Shown here piece by piece: positions 1 to 11,960 of a DNA stretch of 64,000 nucleotides; the first letter of the stretch is position 1, and each line of letters begins with the position of its first letter. The position numbers and the translations under genes are program-made. Under the pieces are notes generated by a model. That model did no database searches and was not told the DNA's origin. It worked only from the letters and a program-made list of their open reading frames with translations. Location of the stretch: assembly GCA_015680685.1 (NCBI GenBank), contig MNCI01027267.1, forward strand, positions 49,242 through 113,241, written 5' to 3'. The DNA is from Gnetum montanum. Its lineage: Eukaryota; Streptophyta; Gnetopsida; Gnetales; Gnetaceae.

Positions 1-1531
1 AGGTGATTTGATGCCTGTCATTAACCAAATCATAGGAGTCTACACTTGCAAAGCTATGCATCTACAACCCTACTGTGATATGGCTAAAGATATTCTAAAA
101 TAATTTGTGACAATCAATGCCCAACACGTGAAGTGTAACGAAAACACTGTGGCCGACGCACTGGCCACACTGGCACTAAACGTGCCACCACACCTGTTTG
201 CCACTTGGCCCGCTTTAATGATGGAATGTATAGATCCTGTCATTCAAGTGGCACAAATCTCTTCATTAAACATGGGAGGAACACCAAAATGGTATGACAA
301 CATTAAGACTTACCTTCTACATGATGAACCACCACACGAGCTAACACATGCACAAAAAGATGCAGTGCGCAAGCGTGCCAGGCAATATGTCATCATCAGA
401 GACAGTATACTCTGTAGACGCTCTTTCGATGGGGTATTGCTAACCTGCATTAATAATGACCAAGCACAATGAATAGTTAGCGAAGTCCATGAAGGATTGT
501 ATGGAGGACACGTAGCCCCATGAGCCATGGCTGCTAAAATCATACGCTTAGGGTACTATTGGCCGTACATGAAAAAAGATTGCTTTACCAAAGTTAAGAT
601 GTGTGACATGTGCCAATATTACGTGAACTTAATACACGTGTCACCAACCGAGTTACACACTACACAGATTACTTGGCCATTCCAACAATGGAAACTAGAC
701 ATCATAGGTCCCATCACGCCTAAATCTTCTGCAGGACATATTTTCATTATCACCGCCATTGAGTATTTCACAAAGTGGGTTGAGGCTATCCCCCTATGGA
801 AGATTACATCTCAATAGGTTTGCCATTTTATCTTAGATAATATAGTAACCATATTTGGACTCCCTATGACTATTGTGACTGACAATGGGCCATAATTTAG
901 TAGTACAGAGACCAAATCTTTTTGCGATAATCTTGGTATTAAGTAATCTTTTTCTTCACCCTATTACCCGCAAGCAAATGGTCAAGTAGAAGCAACAAAC
1001 AAGGTAATTATCAATCTACTTAAGAAGATGCTTAGCAACAACAAAAAACGATGGCATAAAAAAATCCTCTACGTGCTATGGGTGTATCGTATGACGTGCA
1101 GAAAAATTACAGACAGGACACCCTACAGCCTAGTCTATGGATTCGAAGCAGTGTTACCCTTGGAATTATAGGTTTCCTCATTGTGGATGGTCCTCTCCAT
1201 GGTTATAAATGAGACTCAACACAATGAGTCTAGAATCGTGGATTTAGACTCAGTGGAGGAGAAAGGCATCCAGATGCTCGACACCATCGAAAGATATTAG
1301 GATAAATAGAGACAGAAGCAGCAGCACAATCTACATCAATGACCGATCAAGAAAGGAGACTTAGTTCTCAAGGCTATTCGTGAACCAGTAGGCAAATTCT
1401 CCGCAAATTGGGAAGGCCCTTTCCTAGTCATCGGCGCATACCGCAACGGAGCATTCAAGTTAGCAGATATCGACGGCAACGAGTTATCAAATCTAGTGAA
1501 TCATCTATATTTGAAGTGGTACTACATCTAA
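1..1531 (+). pseudogene. E1 pol remnant: end of archaeal-type RNase H plus integrase
   Basis: The C-terminal part of a Ty3/gypsy polyprotein, broken by many in-frame stops (TAG/TAA). About 1-180 encode the end of an RNase H, with an ADALATLAL motif near 156-182. About 490-620 give the integrase zinc-binding module (GGHVAP, then CDMC). The catalytic core follows: first Asp in KLDIIGP near 698, second Asp in IVTDNGP near 880, and a Glu in NGQVEATNK near 990. The C-terminal domain ends with HLYLKWYYI and TAA at 1529-1531. There is no chromodomain. The protein would integrate element DNA; it cannot be made from this copy. Confidence 0.88.
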
Positions 1532-1554
1532 AGATTAACTTGGCTCAAACACAA

Positions 1555-1960
1555 GGTAACAAACGTCTGCAATGACGTAAAACTGGCAAAGTTGCACACT
1601 TCTGCTACGATGTAAAACTAGCATTTCTCACACATGTTCATCAAGACACTAAACTGGAAAATTTTTTAAATGTCTGCTACAACATAAAACTAGCAAATTT
1701 GCACACGTCTGCTACTATGTAAAACTGTCATTTCTCGCACGCATCCACCAAGATGCTAAATTGGCAAAGTTTCTGACCATCTGCCATGATGTGAAACTGG
1801 CAAGGTAAGCACATGTTTGCTGAGATGCTAAACTAGCATAGACTTGTCCATAGGTCACAAAATAAAACTGACACCCATAGCATGGTCTGCTGGGACCATA
1901 AACTAGCTCTTCCACCATCCTCTACGATGTAAAACTAGCAAGTTTTAGTCTGCCCAGATG
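1555..1960 (+). repeat. Degenerate array of the AAACTAGC motif after integrase (E1)
   Basis: About eight copies of a motif near TCTGCTAYGATGTAAAACT followed by AGCA or GGCA, spaced roughly 40-60 bp. The array starts about 25 bp after the pol stop codon. Arrays of the same motif occur at the matching place in E2 (11690-11960) and E3 (21830-22150, minus strand), so it is a fixed part of the element. No function is known to me. Confidence 0.8.
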
Positions 1961-3216
1961 TTAAATCGAGACCATGGCCTACTGAGGCTTAAAACCAACA
2001 ACAACAGTCAACTAGGACTCAAAACTAGAATCCATCAACAAACAATCCACAAAGCAAGTAAACGTGATCACTCTTGCACTGCATCCCTACCAGATGGAAT
2101 GGGTAAGGCATTGGAACAGATGCAACGTCACTACCCCACCAGCATCCTACTAATTCCTCGGACATGCTGAAAGGCATACTACTGACCCCTCGGAGATGTT
2201 GCTACAATAGTCACCGCATAGTTGCAGCTCCTGGGATCACCTTCGCCGCTTGGGACCTTGAAGAAACTATGGTCATCCATAGTCTCAGCGACCTCCATCC
2301 ATCGCTGTCACCAGACTTCGGCTTAGTAGATTCATTTGACTGGTTCTTTGCCCAGTCATTTGAGCAAGATGAATCTTGTTGTCAACGGCGGCTTCATGAA
2401 CTACAACATCAACATTGGGACCCTTGCTACTTGCTACGATCCCTATTTCGTGGCCTACGCTCTCCTTTTTGCTTTGGATGGCACTTGTTTCAACAGCCTT
2501 CCTCCTTAGCGATTAGGACCATTGCTTTTGCGCTCTGCTCTCTATTATGTTTTGTAGGTTACTTGTTACGACAGCATTGATCGAGAATGCATTCATTAGA
2601 AGGTGAGGTGTCATGGCGTCCTGAAGTGGTTGCTCAGACTAGCCTAGCTACTCGAGGGGTGCAAATCCAACCTCTCCCCCCATCAGATACCTTACTTAGC
2701 TTCCTCCTTCCCTTGTCCTCACGACTGCCTTTACCCTCTTCTTTGTCTCTACAAAGCATAAACATTTAAGCAAATTCTTTTGCATTATCATGTCCATGAA
2801 CTGGCGTAACGCAACTCTCCTAGTGGAATGTAATTCAAAAAAAAAGAAAAAAAGGGTAAAGCTTGGTAAAATGGATGTAAAACAACTCATCCAGGCCACA
2901 CGGGTGTAACAAAACTCAGTTTGCACAAGCCCTTCATATACAGTTTGATGGCGTAACCTCTTGCAAATACATTTACGGAAGGACGTGATGGCTTGTTTGC
3001 AAAAGTTTCATGTTCACACGCTTGAGTCTTTTCTAAACCTCCCTCCTCTCACTTCTGTAAAATCCCTCTTATGCTTTCTTCCCTTCCCTGATTTTGCACT
3101 TCCAGGTTTGACAGAGCGACATTTGAGCAATCTTTGATAGACACTGTTGGTGCCTTTACCTCTCTAGTGTTTCGTATTCTTTATCGACGTCTTTTGGGCA
3201 AGCCCTCTAAACTTCA
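1961..3216 (+). other. E1 non-coding 3' region between the repeat array and the polypurine tract
   Basis: No conserved gene seen. A 138-codon open frame at 2164-2580 is not kept in the related region of E3, although the DNA is partly conserved (E1 around 2290-2340 matches E3 around 21490-21570 on the other strand). A block with GTAAAACAACTCATCC near 2870 recurs in E2 near 12895 and in E3 near 20950-20985. The last 90 bp before the polypurine tract are also conserved among copies. Confidence 0.6.
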
Positions 3217-3231
3217 ACAAAGAGGGGCCAT
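3217..3231 (+). other. Polypurine tract of E1
   Basis: ACAAAGAGGGGCCAT directly before the 3' LTR start TGAAACACC. The same stretch precedes the 3' LTRs of E2 (one base different) and E3 (minus strand). In LTR elements this tract primes plus-strand DNA synthesis. Confidence 0.85.
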
Positions 3232-4735
3232 TGAAACACCATGAAAATTTCGAGGCCTCAATGGTTTGGAAAAATCTAGTGATTTAGGCAAGGAGTTACA
3301 ACAAGGTGTGGCACAGCAAGTTCCCTTTTCAATTAAAGGTCTACCCTACCACACTGCACAGCACAGCACAGATAAATTTCAGAAGATAGAACAAGGCGAT
3401 GGGCAGCAAGCCTACAACTTTGCAAGTTTTCTATGTCTCAAAAATCTTAACTTTTAACATATTACGCCACATTACGCAACATGGCGTAAAGTCGCATGAT
3501 GCAGCGTAATGTCAAAAGGCAATCCACCGCAACATCAAAGATGGCAAATATTCAAGACTTCGATGATCCAGCAAAAATCTTAAGGTTTAGGCAATGATCT
3601 GCAGCATTCCACACATTTCAGCAAGCCTTCTTTCTCAGTTAAAGGAGGCCTATTATGCTACATGACACAGCGTGGCATAATAAACCTCGGAAGGATTGAT
3701 CAGAAACAGAGGAAGCATGACAACAACACTTCAATTTTTTGCAAGTTCACTATCTTACGCTGAATTACGCTATGAAGCGTAATCTGATATGATGCAATGT
3801 AATCTAGCAGGATGCAGCATAATCTGGCATGATGTAGCATAATTTAGCATATTGCAGTGTAATCTAATAACGGTTTGTCGCCAAAACTCCAAACAAGAGT
3901 GGTTTACGATGCATTACGCTTCAGAGCGTAATATAGTGTTGCACCACAAGCTTTAACAACAAACACATCAAGTCAATGGAATTTTGTTGGTTCAGGACAC
4001 ATGTCATCTAAACCGCATTTTTCTCCTAACCCTAATCTTATAAATACTCCAGTCGACAAAGCTCAAAAAAGGGGTGGGCAAAAATTTCTTCTAAGGTTTG
4101 ATAAATTTCCTCTGTGAGCGATTTTTCCTTCCATTGACAATCGTTGAAAATTTTTAATAAGGATTGACAAGAGAACAAAGAGGATCAGAAATCGCAAGAA
4201 TATTGAAAGTAATTGGCAAGAAACTTTAGTCAGAAATAGCTGATTGATGGGCATTCTGCTTTGGGTCTGACCTCCTTGTACCCGGATCCACTAGAACAAG
4301 GTAGATCGACCTTTACTTGCTTCATCTTTGAATAGCTTTCTTATTGTTGGCATGTGCTTCGCCTAAATCGAAGTCTACCTGTAATCGTTGTGTTCAATAT
4401 ATTTTGTTCATGAGCTAAATCCCAAATCTTGGGATTTCCTGTGTTCTAAATTTGATCTCTTCTACCCTATTTAAATCATTTTAAATTGATTACATTGTTT
4501 TCAATCATCTTCTAAGTTAACAATATTATATCTTCTCATAAAGAACCATCATTTCGTCATCCAAATATCACAAAATTTTTACTGATTAAGTAAGTCTCTG
4601 TCTGATCGGCAAGACCGTTCAGGGCACCTCGGATTTGTTTTTCTCTAGCACGATCCTCGCATGGATACGAGGTTAGAACTGTGTACATGGACTTTTGTTC
4701 AGTATTTCCAGCGATCGACGTTTTTCGTCGTTACA
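3232..4735 (+). repeat. 3' LTR of E1 (1504 bp)
   Basis: It starts TGAAACACCATG and ends TCGTCGTTACA, giving TG...CA ends. It aligns along its length with the E3 LTRs and the solo LTR. U3 (about 3460-3960) holds many copies of short words such as GCGTAAT, TTACGC and AGCGTAA. A TATA box is at 4039-4046. The R/U5 part ends with the conserved block GTACATGGAC...GATCGACG. Confidence 0.9.
4039..4046 (+). promoter_or_regulatory. LTR TATA box (E1)
   Basis: TATAAATA within CTTATAAATACTCC, about 810 bp into the LTR. It is conserved in position in the E3 LTRs (TATAAATG) and decayed to CTAATAAATG in the solo LTR. It probably drove transcription of the element. Confidence 0.65.
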
Positions 4736-7415
4736 CCTCCCAGAACCAGACTGCCTGCTCCCCTATCTATGTGTGAGGTGGGGGGCATTGGCCATGGGTT
4801 CGCTAAGGTAGCATAGGACTCCTACCACCTCAAGGATGAAACACCATAAAAATTTTGAGGCCTCGACGATTCGGAAAAATCCAGCAACTCAGGTGAGGAG
4901 TCGTGACAAGGCGCAGCATAGTACAGATGAACTTCAAGAGACATAACGAAACAATAGGTGCACGGCAGCAAGACTTCCACTTTGCAAATTTTCTATCTTT
5001 CAAAATCTCAACATTTAACATATTATGCTGCATTACATAACATAGCATAATGCCACGTTGCACAACGTAATATCAAAGACAGTCCACCGCAGCATCAAGG
5101 ATGGCTAACATGCAAGACTTCAACAGCCCAGTAAAAATCTCAAGGCCTAAGCAATGATCTATAGCATGACACGCATTTTAGCGGGTTTTCTTTCCTGGTT
5201 AAGGGGGCCCATTACGTTGCTTTACGCAGTGCAGCATAGTAAAGCCCCGAAAGGGATTGAAACAAAGGAAGTGCGACGACAGTACTTCAACTTTTGTGGT
5301 TTCGTTATTTTACATTGAATTACGCTATGGTGCGTAATTTAGTATAATGTAGCGTAATGTAAGTAACGACAAACACAATTCAGGCATCAGTAGTTCATAC
5401 ATCACAATACGCTTTCTAGCATATTACAGCATAATCAAAGGATAGTCTGTTGTCAAAGCCCACACGAGGGCAGTTTATGACGCGCTACATAGCATAGCGT
5501 CGCAAGCTTCAACGACAACACATTGAGTCAACAGAATCTTGTGAGTTCAGGACACGCGTCACTTAAACCGTGTTTTTCTCTTGACTCTAATAAATGCTCC
5601 AGTTGACAAAAATTAGGAGGGTTGGCAAAATTTTTCTTTCAAGAATGGCAAAAGAGCAAAAAGAGAATCAGGGATCGTGAGAACATTGGAGGTGATTGGC
5701 AAGAACTCTTGATAAAAAATAATCAGCTACCGGATATTCTCCCTTGGGTCTGACTTTCTTGTGCCTAGATTGGCTAGAACAAAGTAGATTGATCCTCGCT
5801 TGTTTCATCTTTAGATAACTTTCTTGTTATTGGCATGTGCTTCATCCAAACTGGAGCTCACTTGGAATCATTATATCAAACATATTGTTTTCATAAATTA
5901 AATCCCTAATCTTATGATCGTATTCCTTACAAAATCTAATCCTCTGCATCTTGATTATATGGATTTGGCAGTCTCATCTACATCGTTTACATTATTTTCA
6001 ATTGCTTTCGGAATTAATAATATCGCATCGCCTTATAAAGAATTTTCATTTTGCCATCAAATTATAACCAAAATTTCACTGATTAAATAAGTCCCTATCT
6101 GATTGACAAGACCATTCAGGGCACCTCGGATTCATTTTTTTTCTCCCAAGCATAGCCCTCGCATGGATCTAGGGTTGGAACTGTGTACATAGACTTTCGT
6201 TCGGTATTTTCAGCGACCGACGTTTTCCGTCGTTACAAAGGAAAATCAAAACAAGTTTCAACATGACCCTGCATGACAAAGTATCAAACGTTAGCACTAT
6301 GTTTAAGTGGTGATCACTGATGTAGCATAGCATGACCTTCTATTTACATATAGCGTAGTGTGACCCTTTATTTACATGTAGCGTAGCGTGATCCTCTGGT
6401 TACAAATTTTCTTTTAGCATGAAACAATAAGTCCCTCATAGAACATGGGTAAACATTGTATGTAGGGTAACAAAACATGTAGCGTAGCATAGTAGTTAAA
6501 CCTCGCATAGCGTAACAATATCAGGTACACCCCACAGTGCAACAATTACATGTTACATAGCATAATGTAACAAACATGCCTAATACAGTATAGTGTAACA
6601 ATTAAACTTTCGCATAAGGGTGATGGTTGCATTACGCGCAACGTAGCAAGATGAATACACCACATGTAGCGTAGGAAATGAACAAGTACAAACAGACATG
6701 TAATAATGTAACAAACAGAGCATTGTAATAGGCGTCATAGTGTAGCAAATTTGGCAGTATAGAAAATTTAATAGCATAGCAGCATTACAAGTTTGATAAC
6801 GTAGCAGCATAACAGACTATCAACATAATGGCCTAAGGGCCTAACAACATAATAGCGTAGCATAATAGCAACAAAAATGTTATAGCCTTAACAGTGTAGG
6901 GGAAAAAGAATTCACAGATCCCTCATTGCCTTGATCCTACCCTATTGCATGAAATAGCTCATTCTATGCCACGCCAAGCATGTGTCATGCTACCACAAAA
7001 ACTGTGCAAATGAACAAACACCTCTAAGGATGGTACACTATGCCAAATGTGCACTACATTACCCAGAACCACTCAAACCCCTGTGGTAACACAATCTTCA
7101 TTTTTAACAATGGTGGCCAAGGCAGTACCACATGCAGCCATAGCGTAGTAACTGTATGGCCACTGTAGCCAAGTAGTGACAACCACAGCGTAGTGGCCAA
7201 AACGACAACAAAAACAGTGATGATAGTTGCAAAAATGACAACAGTAGCAGCAATGGCAACCTAACCTGATGCATCACATAATGGAAACAAGGGTAGCATA
7301 ACAACTTACTAAGTAGATGGAGCCTCTTATCGCACCTTGACATAGGCCTTGGAGAGGCATCCTAGAGTGTTCCTTACCTCGTCCACCTTGGCCAGTCCTT
7401 GATGCTTGCGTTCAT
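4736..7415 (-). pseudogene. Antisense FCP1-like gene of E2, 5' part, broken by a solo LTR
   Basis: Read on the minus strand. Exon 1 starts with an ATG at 7415-7413 and ends at a GTAAGT-type donor near 7320. Its codons align with exon 1 of the E3 copy (shared LAK-[VI]-DE core), with stop codons in both. A long non-coding stretch (about 7318-6280) takes the place of the intron. Then 6275-6243 joined to 4836-4736 gives a strand motif KLVLIFLE followed by VVGVLCY. This matches KLILIILD then IMGVLCY in E3 and resembles motif I of FCP1/NIF HAD phosphatases. The solo LTR splits this motif and E1 cuts the exon about 100 bp later. It cannot make a full protein. The domain name is by family resemblance only. 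Confidence 0.6.
4837..6237 (+). repeat. Solo LTR of the same Tat family (1401 bp)
   Basis: Starts TGAAACACCATAAAA and ends TTTTCCGTCGTTACA. It is flanked by perfect 5-bp direct repeats AAGGA at 4832-4836 and 6238-6242, the target-site duplication. There is no primer-binding site after it and no polypurine tract before it. This is the expected product of recombination between two LTRs of a full element. When it is removed, the flanks join into the FCP1-like exon of E2. Confidence 0.93.
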
Positions 7416-7560
7416 ATTTACACATCATTACCACATTCACAAATTGGTAGTACTAACTGCTACATTAAGCTTGTTATGCTCTCTCTCTGTTTGATCACGC
7501 TACACTCTGAGTGTGGGATCTAACAAGGAAAATAAGAAGTTTACCAAGGGTTAATCCCCT

Positions 7561-7567
7561 ATTTATA
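7561..7567 (-). promoter_or_regulatory. Candidate TATA box of the antisense gene in E2
   Basis: On the minus strand GGCTATAAATAGGGG lies about 146 bp before the antisense ATG (7415). In E3 a TTATAAAC stands about 137 bp before the matching ATG (26248). The similar spacing in two copies supports an antisense promoter, but no transcription data are available. Confidence 0.4.
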
Positions 7568-7714
7568 GCCAATGCAGTAAAACACTTATCACTTTCACGC
7601 TCCAGGTAATGCCGGACGCTATTGCAGCGTAGCACTATTGTAGCGCAGTCCCACTTCAGCATAGCACTCATCCGCAGCGCAATAAGTGGGCCCACTAAAA
7701 TTTTCACTCCACAC

Positions 7715-8115
7715 TTGCAAATTTTAAGTCAACAGTCCACAAAGACCTTAAACTAAGAATGTTAACCTACAATACAGCTTAGTAATAGTCCGCAAAGACC
7801 TTAAACTAGCTATCTTAACCTATAGTGTGGTTTGCACCATGATTTGCAAAGACCTTAAACTAGCAATTTTAACCCACAATACAGTCATTTGATGGTTCAC
7901 AAAGATCTTAAACTAGCAATTTTAACTTATAGTCAATTCAGCAACTATCCACCATGACCTTAAACCAGCAATTTTTACATTCGTTTCACATGTTAGACCC
8001 ATTAACGATCTGCCATGACCTTAAACTGGCAATTTTTGCATTCATTCTATGTTTTAGACCAAACTATTACATTATTGTGGTCCACTAAGACCTTAAACTG
8101 GCAATTATCTTAAGT
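7715..8115 (+). repeat. Array of the GACCTTAAACTAGCAA motif before pol (E2)
   Basis: Eight or so copies of a motif near AAAGACCTTAAACTAGCAA at roughly 45-65 bp spacing. The array lies between the antisense gene promoter and the pol exon. A short matching block precedes pol in E3 (25740-25990). Confidence 0.8.
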
Positions 8116-8175
8116 TGCATTATTGATTTTCATTACATGTTGTTACTTCAAACAGGTATCACTTGACTTGGTTTA

Positions 8176-8192
8176 TTTGCTTGTTGCAATAG
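8176..8192 (+). other. Candidate splice acceptor before pol (E2)
   Basis: A T-rich run ends TTGCTTGTTGCAATAG, followed by GTCCACTCAAAA and the first pol codons. In E3 the same place reads TTGGTGATTTTGTAG, then GATCACTCGCAA and ATG. A pyrimidine-rich stretch plus YAG kept in two diverged copies suggests an intron end, as described for the PRO-RT intron of Ogre-type Tat elements. Confidence 0.45.
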
Positions 8193-11100
8193 GTCCACTC
8201 AAAAAAATGGCTATGCATGGTGATCTTTATTCACCTTTGACCTTAACAAGTCCCTATGGTAGATTTACAAGATGCTTGAATTTAGAATTGATAGACTTTG
8301 AGTTGTCCTCTCACAATACCATAGCATCCCTGGAAACATCACTAGACTAGCCCAAACATCTAGTCCAAGCCTTAAACCTAGAGGCTGGGGATGTGACTGA
8401 GGACCCTCTCATTGAACTCCCCATAACTACCACTAGAGGTGAAGCAAAAACCTTGAAAGTTAGCTCTCTATTACATACGCAGGTACACCAAAACATTTCC
8501 AAAGTTATCCATGATAATATTAAAGTGTTTGCATGGTCATACGACAACATTCTAGGCTTGGACCCGTGGCTCATACAACACAACATCATCCTAGATTCGC
8601 ATGTCAAGGCTGTCAAACAAAAAGCTTGAAAAATCAAACCAGAGATTGCACTAGTTGTACGTGATGAAATCACCAAGCTTTACCAAGCTAGTTTCATCTG
8701 GGTGGTCGATTACTCGGAATGGGTATTGAACATCATTGTAGTTTCTAAGAAAACGGGAGGCATATGAATTTGTCAACTTTTGAGACTTGAAGAAAGCAAC
8801 GATTAAAAATGATTTCCCATTGTCAAGTATCAATCAACTTATAGACACTACGGCTGGTCATGCCTTACTATCCTTCATGAATGGGTTTTCAAGTTATAAC
8901 TAGATTTGCATAAACCTAGAGCATCAATTGTCAACCACTTTCATGACCTGTTGGGGAACCTTTTGTTATATAATGATGCCCTTTGGACTCAAAAATTCTG
9001 GAGCAACCTACTAACAAGCAATGACATATATTTTTAGTGACTACCTCTTAGAGAGATTGAACAATTACGTGGATGATATAGTAGTCAAGTCTAAGGAAGA
9101 TATTAATCATCCCAATGATCTCAACATAGTCCTCCAACGTTGTCATAGGCATGACCTATGCATTAACCCTAAGAAGTGTGTTTTCGGAGTTAAAACTGGA
9201 CACATGCTAAGTTTTGTAGTATTGAAAATAGGAATACGAGTGGACCCCAATAAAGTAAGGGCCATCATCAACTTAGCACCACCTACAAACCTTAAAGAAT
9301 TGTGCAGATTGCAAGGTAGAGTGTAGTTTATCAGAAGGTTTATCATGAGGTTGACAGACAAGCTACACCCCATGCAACATTTGCTTAAAAAGGGGATCAA
9401 CTTCAAATGGACAAATCTATGTCAACAAGCCTTTGATAACTTAAAGAAAGAGCTTTTGCACCTCCCAACTATTTACCCACCACAGAGGGATAAACCTTTC
9501 TACATCTACCTTTCCACTTCAGACACATCTATTTTTGCATTGCTATGTCAAAAAAGAGATGATGGGTCTGAAATCCCGATCTACTACTTAAGCCACACAT
9601 TAATAGCTTACGAGGCAAAGTACAATGAGGTAGAAAAATATTTTCTACCCTAGTATTTACGCTAAAAAAGTGGAGACATTACCTATTTCGTAGCAAGGTC
9701 AACATCATATGCAAGAGCAACGTACTTCAAGCTATAACAACCAACTTGTACGAGAGTAGTAGGATAACCCAATGGAAAGCTATAATGGCAGAATTTGATT
9801 TACATTATATAGCCCAATCATCAACGAAGGGTCAAGAAATAGCCACACAGCTTACAACTTGACCCATTGATGATCAAGCAATAGTAGAACTTGAATTCTT
9901 GGATGAACACGTCAATAGCCTAAACTCTGTACCATCTAATTTTGAAGTAAGCTTACATTTTGATGGTGCTTCAACTACACGAGGTGGAAGTGCCACCATA
10001 GTTATCACATTTCCCTCTAGGGAAATTTGACCCTTTGCATATTGCTTTACGTTCCTTTGTACAAACAATATAGCTGAGTATGAAGGACTCCTTAGGGGCC
10101 TCTTAGCAGCCTAAGAGCTAAAGATCCAACATTTGGCAATCTATGGCAATTCGCAATGAGTTGTTAACCAGATCACTAAAGTCTATGCTTACAAGGCTTC
10201 GCATTTGCAACCTTATTGTAATCTAGCTAAGAGTTTACTGAAATAGTTTACAACGTTGGACATTCAACATGTACCTTGCAATGAGAACACTGTAGCTGAT
10301 GCACTAGCCACATTAGCATTGAATGTGCCATCACACTTGTTTGCCACTTTGCCCGCTTCGATAATAGAATGCACTGATCCTATTACTCAAGTGGTACAAA
10401 TTGCATCTATCAGTGCAGCAGATATCCAAGAGTGGTACGTTAACATTAAGGCTTACCTTCAACATGGTGAACCCCCACACAGCTTGACATTCACTCAAAA
10501 GGATGCAATCCGAAAGTGTGCTTGACAATATGTCGTTATAGGAGATAACACCTTATGCAAACACTCCTTTGATGGGATATTGCTAACTTGCATTAGTGGA
10601 GAAGAAGCACAAAAAATTGTTAATGAAATCCATGAGGGACTATGTGGGGGACACATAGCCCCTAGGGCTATGGCAGCAAAAATCAGACACCTAGGGTACT
10701 ACTGGCCTTGCATCGAACGAGATTGCCTTGCCAAAGTTAGGACATGTGATGTATGTGAATGCCATGTGAATCTCATACATGTATTTCCTACTGAGTTACA
10801 TCCTACACAAATTACATGGCCATTCCAACAATGGGGACTAGACATCATAGGACCCATCACACCTAAGTCTTTCATAGTGCATAGCTTCATCATCACCGTA
10901 ACTGAATAATTTACAAAATGGATGGAGGCTATTCCCCTAAGAAAGACTACATCTCAACAGGTTTTCCACTTTATCTTGGATAACATAGTAACAGGGTTAT
11001 GTCTTCCCATGATTATTGTGATAGAAAATGGGCCACAATTTAGTAGCGTGGAAACCAAAACCTTTTACGATAACCTTAACATCAAGCAATCCTTTTCATT

Positions 11101-11670
11101 GTCATAATACCCACAGGAAAATGGTTAGGTAGAGGTGACAAACAAGGCCATCATTAACTTGCTAAAAAAGATGCTTAGTAGCAACAAAAGGTGATGGCAT
11201 GAGCAAATCCTCTACGTGTTATGGGCTTACCATAAAACATGTCGGACGGCTACAGGTAAGACTCCATATAGTCTCATTTACGAATCTGAAGCAATGTTAC
11301 CTCTTGAATTGCAAGTTCCATCACCTTGGATGACCCTCTCAAACATTGTAGTTGAGGGTCAAAACAACGAGTTAAGGATCATTGATCTTGACTCCATAGA
11401 GGAGCATGCCTGAACGCTTAATCGCATCAAATGGTACTAGGACAAGCAACGGCAAAAAAACCACTGTAATTTACATCAACGATCAATCAAGAAGGGGGAC
11501 CTAGTCCTCAAAGCTATTCATGAGTATGTAAAAAATTCTTAGCCAATTGGGAAGGCCCTTTCGTAGTCATGAAAGCCTATGACAATGAGGCCTTCAAACT
11601 AGTTGATATGGATGGCAACGAGTTTGCAAACCCTGTCAACCACTTGTATCTCAAGCCATACTATGTCTAA
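8193..11670 (+). pseudogene. E2 pol: RT, two RNase H domains, integrase (broken)
   Basis: A Ty3/gypsy pol in one long reading frame with numerous stops and some frameshifts. An N-terminal segment starts near ATG 8207. Reverse transcriptase covers about 8640-9330, with MMPFGLKN near 8972 and the active-site YVDD at 9066-9077. A gypsy-type RNase H is at about 9490-9860. An archaeal-type RNase H is at about 9950-10320 (HFDGASTTRGGSA, AEYEGLL, ADALATLAL). Integrase spans about 10330-11670, with zinc module near 10640-10760 and core LDIIGPI near 10838. The second catalytic Asp reads Glu here (IVIENGP near 11022). It ends HLYLKPYYV and TAA. Two RNase H domains mark the Tat lineage. It cannot function as it stands. 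Confidence 0.9.
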
Positions 11671-11689
11671 CACAAAGGACTACATCATA

Positions 11690-11960
11690 TATAGATCAAG
11701 GTAAGACAATTGTCCACTATGACATAAAACTGGCAAAGATAGTCCACTATGACTATAAACTAGCACAACACATCCTTGGGCTATGACATAAAACTAGCAC
11801 CCACAGCATGGTTTGCTACGACCTTAAACTAGCCCCCCACCATTTGCTATGATGTTAAACTAGCACAGCAATCTGCTAGGACCTTAAGCTAGCACATCAC
11901 GGTCTGTTGGGACCTTAAACTAGCACATCTGATGGTCTACTAAGACCTTAAACTAGGTTC
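11690..11960 (+). repeat. AAACTAGCA motif array after integrase (E2)
   Basis: Six to eight units of the type TCTGCTAGGACCTTAAACT plus AGCACA, spaced about 35-50 bp. It starts right after the pol stop codon, as in E1 and E3, and ends at a C-rich run at about 11970-11995. Confidence 0.8.

Larger units (their letters stand above)
1..4735 (+). mobile_element. Tat-type Ty3/gypsy retrotransposon E1, 3' part
   Basis: The 3' end of an LTR retrotransposon whose 5' part lies left of the window. Sense order is end of RNase H and integrase (1-1531), a short-motif repeat array (1555-1960), a non-coding 3' region, a polypurine tract (3217-3231) and the 3' LTR (3232-4735). The sequence right after the LTR, 4736-4836, is the antisense FCP1-like exon of element E2, so E1 inserted into E2. 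The 5 bp after the LTR are CCTCC; the matching target-site copy would be outside the window. Family assignment rests on the same LTR ends (TGAAACACC... and ...CGTTACA), pol and repeat motif as in E2 and E3. Confidence 0.85.

Noticed and set aside
1555-1960. Regular short repeats considered as a CRISPR-like array
   Set aside because: Units are degenerate, spacers vary and are themselves related, and the DNA is from a plant nucleus.
2164-2580. 138-codon open frame in the E1 3' region
   Set aside because: The homologous DNA in E3 has no matching frame and no known domain is seen; judged chance.
4736-4836. Short spacer between two LTRs, first read as leader DNA after a 5' LTR
   Set aside because: No primer-binding site; it aligns with the antisense FCP1-like exon instead, so E1 3232-4735 is a 3' LTR.
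6243-7310. GCGTAGC-rich stretch taken at first for another LTR
   Set aside because: No LTR ends, and it lies between exon 1 and the FCP1-like exon of the E2 antisense gene, so it fits an intron or non-coding part better.
8347-8676. Minus-strand open frame of 109 codons
   Set aside because: Shadow of the E2 pol frame on the other strand.
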